Of a stretch of DNA of 64,000 nt, positions 11,311 to 21,824 are shown piece by piece. Both the position numbers and the translations under genes were made by a program. The first letter of the stretch is position 1; the number at the start of each line of letters is the position of its first letter. This DNA comes from Amanita rubescens. Taxonomy: Eukaryota > Basidiomycota > Agaricomycetes > Agaricales > Amanitaceae. A model generated the notes under the pieces. The model did no database searches. It saw only the letters and a program-made list of their open reading frames with translations, and was not told where the DNA came from. Location of the stretch: NCBI GenBank assembly GCA_015039365.1, contig WION01000026.1, forward strand, positions 248,001 through 312,000, written 5' to 3'.

Positions 11311-12458
11311 AAAGTGGTCAGACATATGGAGTTCGTCATTGTGATGATATTCGCCTCAACAACTTGATGATGGGCGACCAACGTCGAGCGACACATCTCT
11401 GATCTTCTTGATGATATTATTACTACTGACCCTCCTCTGACCATGCACGCGTTCACCTCACTTTTCCAGCAGAACAACGCGTGTATCTGGATAAACTCCC
11501 AGTTATACGACAGTAAAGGAATCCTGATAATGCCTTTGATTGACAGCGAGACTCGACAATGCGGATCAACCCCAGCGTCAAACTAACTATCAATGTACTA
11601 GATAGATGTAGTTGTTATTAATATTAGTGTTATTAGCATGAAAATTAGTCTACCGGAAATTGAGACACATAGTAAACAAGAAGCGCCAATCTTGAGTCGG
11701 CACATAACGAAGATATAGTTTTTCTTTTATCCAACACCTATCAATGAACGCAAACCAGTCAGTTCCGTATCATGTGTGACAATCGAATGAGATTTACCAG
11801 CTGCAGGTTCCGCTGCTTCCTCCTCGTCAGAATGTTGATTTAACCGTAAGAAATAGATTACTATCTTCCTAAAAGTCCTTTTGATAGTATCTGCGAGAAG
11901 GGCCAAATGAGAATTCTATTCGCATGCAGAGGGACGATTGATTAGACATACATACCATTTTAAACTCAAGATCATATCTACGTCGACGTGCTGAATTCCG
12001 CAAGGGTTCCGCTTGAGTCTGAGGGCGAGGTGTGGCAACGTACAACCAATCCGAATGCACGTTCCTGTGGTAGAGTCTCTTCTGCACCTGCTTCTGTAAT
12101 CAGAAGATCCAGCTACCGGCTCAACTCTCTGTAGAGATTCAGTGTGAAGTTGGAGTCGTAGTATGAAGTAATTACATTTGTGGAGCTTGCGGGACAACTG
12201 GAGTGCAGACAGGCACGTAGATCGGACCCGTCATGGATAGTCCTTGAGCGGTATCATACCGATTCCCTAAACTCCATTCCCCTTCTCTTTTCCCTCGGTG
12301 AAGCTTGAGTAGCGGTGCCAGGCCAACGCGCTGTGAAGCAGTGGCATGTCTTCGGATTCGTCCATGACTTGTGCCACATGATGCGGCACCTAGCATATAG
12401 TACGTGGAAGGAAAAGAAAAACACTCGCGTGACATGCGTGGCATGCGTGACGCGCGAC
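11311..12458. other. intergenic, no gene seen
   Basis: AT-rich in its first half. Only short, overlapping open frames occur on both strands and none has recognisable content. The last ~100 bp before A2 contain direct repeats of GTGACATGCGTGGCATGCGTGA type, resembling the sequence just upstream of A1 (717-735), so the presumed A promoters/5' UTRs are duplicated too. Confidence 0.5.
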
Positions 12459-14727
12459 ATGTCCAGTCGCGAACAAACCTGGAGCAGAGAGCTTCAGGAT
12501 TTGTTCGGTTACAGTCCCCCTGCTATCCAGAAGGCAGAAGACCCGGCACCTTATCGACTCCCGTTTACGTTTTTCGACCGTCACATCGATTCGCGCTTCT
12601 CTTTGCGACGCGTTGTTTCCGTTCCGTCATTTACAGCCGATATCGCCGAGGTTATCGATCGCGCGGTCCTTGTAACCAAAAGTGAAGGAGGACGCCTTCC
12701 TGTGATTGACTATGAGGACGATGAAGACTTCTGTGCTTTGATCTCGAAAAGCGGACGGAAGAGGGGAATACCAAGAAACATACTCACCGATGCCGTTTCT
12801 GTTGCGTCTTTCTATTCGGATGTGTCATTCCTCTATTGCGCTGCGATTGGATCTACCCTTGCCTTAAATCCTCATTCTCGTACCTGGCTTTCTGTCTTCA
12901 TCTTTAACAATGATGGCGTAGAACCCGACGCAGGTCGCAGCTCAGTAGCAAGTCAGTATTATCTCGAGATCGAACGCGACGCCGACACCGGGAATATGCA
13001 TATCCCAAAGGGGGTTCTGGATGCCCTGGATGATGATGCTCGTATGGACATTACCGAGGTGTCTTCAAAGTTTCAGCGTCTGGTTACGTATCAGTTCTAC
13101 GCGGCGACCACGGAATACGATGAATTACTGGAGAATATGGGTGATATGGATGGAAAAGAAGTTATCGCTCATTTTTCCGACGCTGTTTCTGGTTTTCAGA
13201 GACAAGAAATGCCGCAGATCATAGCCGCAGACAGCACTATATTGCCGTGGAGGCCTCAAGATCCGAAAGAAAATTATCGCACCGAGGGAAAAGAGAACTC
13301 TGAATCCCTCAAAGACGCATCAAATGAGCCTTCACCGAGCAAGACGGAACCCGCTCAAGACAGACGAGTCTCTGTCAAAAAGTCCACTGCCGACGTAGAT
13401 GATGTCACAGCCTTTGTAAAGCATGTAAGCGTGGCCGTTCATATTTTCCCTTTTCACGCTAATGTTTACAGGCATGGACTAGATCTGTTATGTACGACAC
13501 AACCTTCATTATCTTTCATTGCGGAAAATACGAGCGTATTGGAGTGCGCCACCGTGCGACTGGCACGTTATTCCTTTCTAACCTCATCGATGTCCATAGC
13601 TGTCGAGACCCAGGATACGGCAAGATACAAGCCGGATTGTATCTATTAATCATCAAAGACGCCATGGAGCGAGCGCGTGTGCTCAGGAAACTGACATCCG
13701 TACCTTCCAATGTACAGGAAAAAATTCAAGTCGAGTCTGACAAGAGCGTTCAAATAAGGAAGCGCCCTAAAACCCGATCCGTAACAACAACGACACAGAA
13801 AGAAAAGGCGGTGCGTGTGTCAAAGCAACGTTCCATTGTCAGAATTAATACATAATACAGCTCATATTTCATGAATGCGATAAGCGAGAGCTAGCTCTAG
13901 TGCAAATAAGAACCATGCCATTCAATTCGCCTTCGCCAGCGGCCTTTTTCCGTCGAGGTTGTGGGATAGCACCCGGGATTCCATGTGCAAACATCGATCA
14001 TCATAAATCAAAAGAAAGGCGTGCGCGGGAATATCGAGCCCACGAGTACTTCGAGCTTCTTCTAACGCCAGGTTTTGATTCTGGTGCAACGGGTCAGGTT
14101 CACAAAGCAACTATCCGCATCACTTTGTCCGACGGACAACAACTGTCTTCTCCTGCCATCGTCAAAATTGCTTTTCATGACTTCCAGAGGGTACGTTTAC
14201 GCCACGAATACGCCGTTTATAAGCACTTGGCCAAGAATGGGGTAAAGTGTGTAGTCTTGATATATGGTTTGTTTGACGATGTCGACGATGAGTCGTCAGC
14301 TTTGATCATGAGCGATGCTGGCATCAGTCTCTATGATCGCGAGCTGAAAAGGAACCCGGGAAAGATATCTATCGAACAGGTATCCGTAACTCGTGAAGAA
14401 AGGTCAGTATTTCTCATCAACTATATGATTTTGTTTACTACACTTTATCCTAGGGATATATTCAAGCAAGCATTATCCGATATACATAGGGCAGGCGTAC
14501 GGCATTATGATATCCGGCCTATGAACCTGTTGATCGACGACGATGGGAAGGCAACAATTGTAGACTTTGACATGGCAAAGATGGGGGCTGGGAAGCATTC
14601 ACGGAAACGTGAATTTGATGACCTTTCCCTTCTCCTTCAGGGTTCTTATTGTCCACCAAATCAATTTCCAAGCAACGCTACGACACAAAGTTCACGCGCA
14701 GATAGTGATTTTCTGAAGGACTCTTGA
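12459..14727 (+). CDS. divergent fungal protein kinase-like protein (copy A2)
   Basis: Exons 12459-13424, 13472-13810, 13861-14402 and 14454-14727 (706 aa), with intron positions identical to A1. The third intron is 51 nt and happens to be open in phase, so a naive reading would run through it. The kinase motifs are present: GATGQVHKA glycine loop, AIVKIAF lysine, HYDIRPMN catalytic loop and IVDFDMA. All key catalytic residues are retained, so an active enzyme is possible; DFD replacing DFG is unusual. The N-terminal half is well conserved with A1 (for example PYRLPFTFFDRHIDSR). The acidic/charged region before intron 1 is the most variable. It is followed on the same strand by pseudokinase-like gene B2. 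Function unknown. Confidence 0.82.
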
Positions 14728-15420
14728 TAGTTTCTATGTCTGAGTCCCCTGTAAGCCAATTGTAATTATGTGCTTGCCTTCGGCTCAGTTTGTGCACCGT
14801 AGTGGGGCAACGTGACGTGGGTATTCCGTTGCCTTGACATTATGCGCTCAGTCTTAAACATGCGGACTTACCGTGAATGGACACTGGTGCTTCCTTTTCT
14901 TTCCTGTGCTAATCATTGTAAATAAGGACCCACAAACGTAACGAGATCATTCAAAGCCAGAGTTTTGATCGTAACCATCAATCTTGTGCCATTTATGGCG
15001 TTCCTTGTGAAGTAAATGTGACCATACAAATCGGGCAAGTGAACTTTGGACATGCACTGCCAAGACTCGGAATTCCTGTCGCAAGACAATGCCAATGAGA
15101 AGTCTTCAAGGAAACCCTCTCATTTCATTCGAGGCTATTTTGACGAGCAAACCTAGAATGCGTCTTTCTTGTTCAGCTCTCGCCACAAAGCGATACTTTC
15201 CCCTTTTGCACCGGTGAGTGAGATATAAGGTTGGATTAGCGTGACGAACGCTACTCACTCTGCCTGACATAGTTTTCATCCTCTTCAACTCTTCGAACGA
15301 AGTTATCGTTTTTATATCAAAGCGGGTAAGATATCATATTAAACAACTGTACTTTAGGATCCTCAGCGAATTTTGTGCAGGGATTGACCGAAGCCTATTC
15401 AAGTCCCGTTGATCAGTGAA
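14728..15420. other. intergenic spacer between A2 and B2
   Basis: Counterpart of 3022-3743, with patchy identity. No gene, RNA or terminator can be supported. Confidence 0.5.
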
Positions 15421-17996
15421 ATGGTCCGCACAATCAAAAGTAATGCTGTATTAGATGATGGTAAGGTCTCTCCGTACAACCGATGTAACGCCCCTCTTTA
15501 CCCGATCCCCAAGAAAAACACAATTCCGGTTCTCTCGATAATCCCGCAAAGAACGTCGAAACAATATTTAGACTACGTCCACCGCTTTATCAGAAGCCAA
15601 AAAAAGGTTCAGATTCGACACGAAAGCCAGCCTTATACGATAAACATCTCAGCGACGCACTCCTGCTGAGAAAGGTCGTATTTTCCCCCAATCTGCCAGA
15701 GACACTCGGTATAGCTGCGAAGGATGCCTTAGAGAATGCAAATCTCCCACCTAGTGGCCATGGGGCAGATTGGATCTCGGCTTCAGAAGTTCAGGGAAAT
15801 ATACGGGGAGCGAGTCGAAACAAATCTCACGCGGAACCCACCGTTGGTGCGGCGTATAACCACAACGTATTCAACAATATTGTTTGCATTGCATCGATTC
15901 TTCAATTCCCATCCTCCTCCTGGGACGTACAATTCCTAGACTTGCAATTGTCAGATTCCGCTCACATCGATGCCGATTCTAATCAAGGTAAAAGAAACAA
16001 TTACGCTATTGCGGACGCCATCTTGAGGGTAGACCTTGATCAACATGAACCGGGCCTACCATCTCAGATACTAGAAGATATGAAGATCACTGCGAATTAC
16101 TTTAAGCGGATCATTCCATTCGAGTTCAAGAGTCTTCCCAGCGGATCGTATCACACCATGCTTGGTATACTTGGGCATACTTTGATGGATGTCTTCCCAT
16201 GGGAGGGTTGTTCCTCCGATTATTGCGCTTATGAACATGGTCCAAAGGCCGGTCGCAAACCCATCACCGGCGATCCTTTAGGTTTCGATGCAGTGGTTTC
16301 GGGTGCCGACCTTACCATTTCTGATTGGGATGGAGAGACGAGGGAGGCATTTGAAGGGATGAACGACAAGGAGAATGCAAAGCATACAGCGCACGGGAGA
16401 GATATGCTGCAGCAGGTCTATTTATCCACGTTATTTCATTTGATCAATCTATTCACGTTTTCTTGACAGATATGGGCGGAAATGGTTAAGTGCGACGCCA
16501 CTTATTCCGTGTTACATGCCGGAAACTACGAATTGTTATTCTTCCGAAATAGGCAAACCCAGACTCTGTACATCAGCGACGTCATTGAGCCTCATAACAT
16601 TGGTCAAGGAACTTCAAGCGGGCCCGGCTATTATCAAATTCATGTTGGACTGTATATATCAGCAATACGGGACGCGACAAACCGCACTCGACAACTCAAA
16701 GATTTCGGGGATGATAGGCTTAAGCTTCCTGACACATGGACAAGGCCGTACGATCTTAACGTTGGTAAATTCAAACCAGTACGTGGATTTTCGTTTTAAT
16801 ACAATGTTCATTTCTTCATGTGCTGCGCAGGCTCCTACTTCAAAGCTCCCTTTTCATGACATAGTTTGTAAATATATGGAACTTTGTTTAGCGCCGGCCA
16901 AGAAAGGGAATACCATCTATAAGAGCAATAGGCCATATCGCCGCATTCGTTCGCCCTTCCAAGCAAAAGAAAAATTCTTCTTCCTTGAAACTAGTGACGA
17001 TACGGACTCAAACGAACTCATCGGAACTCTATCCATCGGGCAACATACTTATCAATCGTGGCCAGTTGTCATTAAAGTTGCGAATGGACAGAAAGACACT
17101 CAACAACTTTTGAAAGAGTATCGAAATCATGTACATTTGTCTGCGCTCCCAGAGCAGGCTGTCATGTTTCAGAAAACGTATGGCCTTTTCACGTTGAGAT
17201 GTGACGACGAAGATGAGAGTTATGCGAATGTAATTGGCAAGGCTGCACATGCTATTCTACTTCTCGAATATGTCGGGAAACCAGTGAAGCGCCTCAAGCA
17301 TCTTACACCAAATCAACAGTACGTTATTTATGGTGGTTGTAGTAACGTTTGAAATTGATGATAAAAAGGTCTTCTATTCAAAAAACACTAAAGCTTATAC
17401 ACAGAAAACGCCTGCTTTATGGGGGTCTTTCTCGCCGCAAGATCTTTATTGACCTTGGCCCAGGAAGTCGACTGAGACATAAACGTAGCGGAAAGGCAGG
17501 ACTTCCCTGGCTTACCGATCTTTCTCAGATTAAACGAAGAAAGAAACGCGGCGAGCGGCGTAAGGAGCGCAAGAAACTCAAGAGATTGCTTGAAAGTGAT
17601 GAGGATGCTATCCCGCCTCCCTTGTACCCCATCGAAATCGGGCCAGTGTCCTTCGATGTTGAAGATGCGAAGATAACTTTTGACAAGTTAACGTACTGGA
17701 TGTCGCAGGAACCGTGGCTTCAAACAGCGCGCTGTGCTATAAAAGCCGAAGTCGAGGACGAATGGTTACCTGGGACGTGGCTCGTGGTCAAGTTCTCTAG
17801 CAAAGAACACGTCACCCAATTTCAAAGTGAATGGAACCAGCGACCGCTTGAGTTTAGCGAGATCTATTGCGACGATACATATTTCAACCGGGAGTCGCGA
17901 GAGAGCTCGCAAGCATACTCTCCAGCACATTCTCCTTCATCCGGTTTGGACAGCGCGGAGAGTTCGCAAGCTAGCTCTGGAATGGTAGTCGATTGA
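15421..17996 (+). CDS. pseudokinase-like protein (copy B2), intact
   Basis: Exons 15421-15460, 15514-16415, 16470-16778, 16831-17318 and 17369-17996 (788 aa), all phases consistent. The first coding exon is only 40 nt. The domain spanning exon 3 (KCDATYSVLHAGNYELLFFR..., ending GLYISAIRDATNRTRQL) aligns with exon 2 of gene A (DTTFIIFHCGKYERIGVRHR..., GLYLLIIKDAMERARVL), so A and B are distant paralogs. The kinase-like C-terminal part has VVIKVAN, but the catalytic loop is YGGLSRRKIF (no Asp) and DLS replaces DFG. It is predicted to be a pseudokinase, possibly a partner or regulator of the adjacent kinase A; that pairing is inference. The basic stretch KRRKKRGERRKERKKLKR near residue 600 may be a nuclear or RNA-binding signal. 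Confidence 0.8.
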
Positions 17997-18279
17997 CGAT
18001 AGATGGGGATCTTAGTGTCTGCGATGTAGTTCAAAGGATCATATTACTTAACTTTGTAACCACGGATAATCTATTTATTGGATGACGGTCTGTACCTCGT
18101 GCTAGATAGGCCAAAACGAGTTGAATACGGTTTATAGTACTGCATGCCTATTCCAATTACGCCAATTGAATACAACTCGTCGCTGGAGTGCCGACACGAA
18201 CCTTTCTATTTCTTTATGTAAAACTGTTTAAATCTACACTAGTACCGATGACATTTCGTCAATATATTCTAAGTAGAAG

Positions 18280-18504
18280 TGTAAAGGAGCACCCGCAAAC
18301 ACCGAGAAGAAGAGTCTTATCAGACTCCTTAGAGATATATATTTAGACTACCTTACTATATAAGCCAGACTTGTACTCGTAACGGTAGGATTCTCCTAAC
18401 TCTTGACTACGCATCTCCCTCGTGTGACTGCTACTCTACTCGGGATTCCTCGTTGGAGACATTAACTATCGATCTCAACCGCATCGAAAGCTTAAGTCTT
18501 CACA
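18280..18504. mobile_element. solo LTR (Ty1/copia-like) with 5-bp target-site duplication
   Basis: The 225-bp element begins TGTAAAGG and ends CTTCACA (TG..CA). It is flanked by perfect 5-bp direct repeats AGAAG at 18275-18279 and 18505-18509. It contains a TATA-like CTATATAAGCC near 18355. The pyrimidine-rich segment ACGCATCTCCCTCGTGTGAC is of the kind I associate with copia LTRs in mushrooms (recollection, not a search). No internal retrotransposon sequence is present, so this is most simply a solo LTR left by LTR-LTR recombination. Confidence 0.75.
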
Positions 18505-18596
18505 AGAAGGTATGAAGAGAAAAACCGAAGTGGAGCCTCCTCATCATCTTATCTTATCGCTAACGTTTTGCAGTTTTTGTGAATTTGGCAGTAACT

Positions 18597-18760
18597 TCAA
18601 GTTCTCCGTTTTGCTGATTGACCATAGCCGCATACTAAAGGGGCAAGAGCAGTGGCACAAGACCGTCCAGCTAGGGGAATGATTGTTGTTTCATCGGTTG
18701 CTAGATTTGAAAATTTGACGACTGCCCTTTTCGATTGTTTGCCATGGGTCCATGGAAGCT
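18597..18760 (+). repeat. dispersed repeat, copy 3
   Basis: Blocks GCATACTAAAGGGGCAAGAGC, CCGTCCAGCTAGGGGAATGATTG and GGGTCCATGG match copy 1 closely over the first ~100 bp, then diverge. It lies 3' of B2, mirroring copy 1 3' of B1, with the solo LTR inserted between. Confidence 0.65.
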
Positions 18761-19285
18761 GTTTGTAGCCAATCGCGAGCGGCACCATTGCCACCATTCT
18801 CCGGGTTAAAAGCGCAGGCCCAAATGTTATGCCATATTCATGACTCCTGATCTTCGAAAAGTAAAGTAAGGTTGTATTCAAGCTGTAGTAAACGTGAAGC
18901 TGATGGTCGCTGAGAACTCATGACTTATGCATTCATCCTCAAGGGAGCGAAGAGGCGGTGCAGCGGTCATTTTAATCCTTTCCGATCGCTCACTGCTCAG
19001 TCCTATGGGAGAGCGGCAGTCGCCTCGAGGGCTGATCCCCATTTGTATCGAGTTTTACGATTGTGGAAGAAGGCTTTGGCGAGATTGGAAACTTAGCTGT
19101 GAAAGCCAAGTTTCGGTAAGATTGTGATCATGACCTCGTGGTTGAGGGACGGGAAGAATTGATGGATAGATGCCTTCGTCGATGATGCGGCTGAAGAGGA
19201 GTACAAGGGCGTGCGTTGTAGTGTGCTCTCTCTTTTCTCAACATATCCTTGAACTCATCCCTTTCATTGCTAACGGCATTTATTC

Positions 19286-20694
19286 ATGACCCAAGCATCA
19301 ACGGTCCAGATTGCGATGGCAGCAGTGACGGCCAGTACGAACATCTTGTCCGTCAGCGGCTCTGCATTCATATTGGTGTGCTACACCATCTTACCATTCG
19401 ACGGCCATTTCCGCCACATCTTGATTCTCAACCTCACAATGACCGGTAGACGTCCACTGATGCTTTGCTATATCACGACTAGGCTGACAGAATTGTAGAC
19501 TTTCTTCATGCCTTAAACAACATTGCTATCAGCTCATACGTCCTGGTACACAGGGCAAATCTAGATCCAGGTTGTGCGTGCGTTTTCAATGGCTTTGTCG
19601 GCCAGGTTACCTCTCAGGTAATTCAATACATGGAAATTTGCCGGTCGAGCTGACATGATGAAAGGCTACCGATTGCTCTATCCTGGCGATTACAATAACT
19701 ACAGTATATGGAATCACTAGGGGGACAGTTCAATCAACCTTCTCACCAGGAAGAAGGCTATACAAGCGAATCGTGTTACTTAGTTGTTCTATATGGGCTT
19801 TACCCTGTTTCACAGGTACGAAGCATGCACGCACCGAAAAATATTGAAACTTATTCCTTATCACAGGGTTCCTGGCCTTAAGGATGGGATGGTATGGCCC
19901 GGTCACGGGAAGCCGGTAAATCTCTTTTGTCGTTTACGTGGTACAGAACTGAGGGATCTGCGTGTATTGACAGGTGTTGGATAAAAGAAAATCCAAAGTA
20001 TCTTCGTTACGCGCTGACTCACGGCTGGCGTTTCTTGTTTATTATTATAGAGGTATGCCTCAGTTCACCGCTGACCTACTTCCATGCTAATGCCAACTAG
20101 ATTGGACTCTTCATCTATATGGTACGAATTCCATCAGTTATCTTGCGTCACAATCTTTAATGATTCAATTTAAAGGATGCCTATCTTCGGCGGCACTATC
20201 GAATGATGGCAAAGAGTATACCACCGTGGAATCCTGCTTCTCCCCCCGCTCATTGCGAATCCTATAGAGGCTCGACTCTGGGTTCTTCTATATCAGAGGC
20301 GTCAATTCAGGCTGTTGACATGGGCGAACAGCAAGACAACAAGTCATCCACGTCCTCAGTTACCTTGATCCGACAAGATAAGCCCTGTCGCGCGCTTCAT
20401 TGGTTCTCGCGCATGTCGGGCCTGCGAGCAAGCCGATCGGGTAGCGATTTGTTCGCAGACACCCCATATTTGACAGTTCACAGAGCGCTCCTCCTCAATG
20501 CATACCCATTGGCGTATATCATATTATGGCTTCCTGCCATTGCCAATTGGTTGATTGAGGTAACTGGGCATACAAGCACTGTGATGCAATTTCTGCAGGT
20601 GACAACACAGCTAGTAGGTCTAGCGAATGCGTTGACTTATGGTTGGAACGAAAGAGTGGAGAGGCAGCTAAAAGAAAGGTTTTCAAGGCGATGA
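19286..20694 (+). CDS. seven-transmembrane receptor, Git3/cAMP-receptor-like
   Basis: Seven exons: 19286-19445, 19499-19617, 19665-19815, 19867-19915, 19974-20052, 20101-20121 and 20176-20694 (365 aa). All phases and intron positions match the second receptor at 50217-51670. Exon 6 is a 21-nt micro-exon. Hydrophobic segments fit seven helices: AFILVCYTILPF (TM1), ILILNL..DFLHALNN (TM2), SILAITITTVYGITR (TM3), IVLLSCSIWALPCF (TM4), WRFLFIIIEIGLFIYM (TM5), NAYPLAYIILWLPAIANWL (TM6) and FLQVTTQLVGLANALTYGWNE (TM7). The YPLAYIILW motif in TM6 is typical of Git3-type fungal glucose/cAMP-like receptors acting through heterotrimeric G proteins. A ~120-residue Ser/Thr-rich third cytoplasmic loop precedes TM6, and the tail is short and basic. 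The ligand is unknown. Confidence 0.82.
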
Positions 20695-21059
20695 ATTGCC
20701 AATCATAAAGCATAAAGATTACGTTACCTACTTTGTTTTTAATATTGAAATCAGGGAGGGGCCTCATCTCTGTCTGGCAGAGGAGTTGCATTTAGCGACA
20801 GACCATGCATCAGCGATTCAACCGAGCTGGTATGCCGCACTCGTGACTCAGCTAGAGACACTCCAGGACGCGTCACATATCTTATTGTCTGCAACGTAGT
20901 CATCAGAGTTGCACCAAGTATATTCGTAACCATAAACTACGAACAACGTTTTAGTTATCTGTGCCCAACAAAACAGCACCATTATCTGCATATGTTTAAC
21001 ACACAAACCCAAGACGATTACAGGAGTGCGTGACTATGCTTGTGCCAATTACCCCATAT

Positions 21060-21345
21060 ACACCCGTAGCATGCTAAAGAGGCAAGAGCAAGAGTGGTAC
21101 AAGGGCTGTCCAGCATTGTTCTCTAATCGGTTTCTAGATCTGACGGCCCTTTTCGACTTCCGAGGTAGACGGGCGCATGTATGTTTGTAGGTCCATGGGT
21201 ATTTTTGTTGTCCAAGTATATTCAAAGTGTTGTTCTCGGAAGTTGCGACGTTGGCTATGCGGCATCATCAATAGCCGCTGACTCCATATGGGGCAAGTGC
21301 TGTGACGTACACAGCTTGACCGAAGAACAAAAGTACGCGTGGTTA
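21060..21345 (+). repeat. dispersed repeat, copy 4 (most complete)
   Basis: It contains both halves of the unit: GCATGCTAAAGAGGCAAGAGC, GGCTGTCCAGC, TTTCTAGATCTGACGG, GTTTGTAGGTCCATGGGTAT, GTTGTTCTCGGAAGTTGCGA, CGGCATCATCAATAGC and GTGACGTACACAGCTTGACC. No inverted or direct terminal repeats are obvious. It lies 3' of the receptor gene. Confidence 0.65.
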
Positions 21346-21669
21346 GACATGTTGTTTTACACTAAAGATCCGTTGACACTGAAGGATTCCACCAAGCTGG
21401 AGCTTGCCATTATGATGATATTATTTCACTACTCGACTCACTGACCCTCCTCCTGTGGAAGTTGAGCAATCTCGCAATGCGGCGGTGGCGCTTGATGCGC
21501 CCACGCGCCACGGACCTTCCTTATATGGACAGTTTCCTTATACGGTAGGCAGTCTTGCCTTTCAGTTCTACCGTCGTACGTTCCTATTCTTCCCATTTGC
21601 TTCCGCCCGTCTGTGGCTTGGTACTATACAGTTTATTCTATGTGCTGCGCACATTCGTACATCCCACCT

Positions 21670-21824
21670 CAGTTTGCGTCTCCCGCATCTGAGGTGAGTA
21701 GGATCTTTATTTCACTCTTATTATACTTTATACTTATATTACCTACTAGCTTCTCGTGATCGCTATAGGTATATACTAAATACAGTTTGCGTCTCCCGCA
21801 TCTGAGCTTCTCGTGATCGCTATA
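21670..21824 (+). repeat. tandem repeat whose second copy lacks a 56-nt GT..AG segment
   Basis: A 24-nt block (21670-21693, starting CAGTTTGCGTCTCCC) is followed by GTGAGT...TACTAG (21694-21749) and an 18-nt block CTTCTCGTGATCGCTATA (21750-21767). From 21783 to 21824 the same two blocks occur again, directly joined. The missing segment has canonical intron ends. It lies at the 3' end of the VPS9 gene (other strand). Confidence 0.85.

Noticed and set aside
14403..14453. Reading A2 as continuous through this segment
   Set aside because: The 51-nt stretch has GT..AG ends and replaces a 52-nt intron in A1 at the same place; reading through would insert 17 hydrophobic residues into the kinase core.
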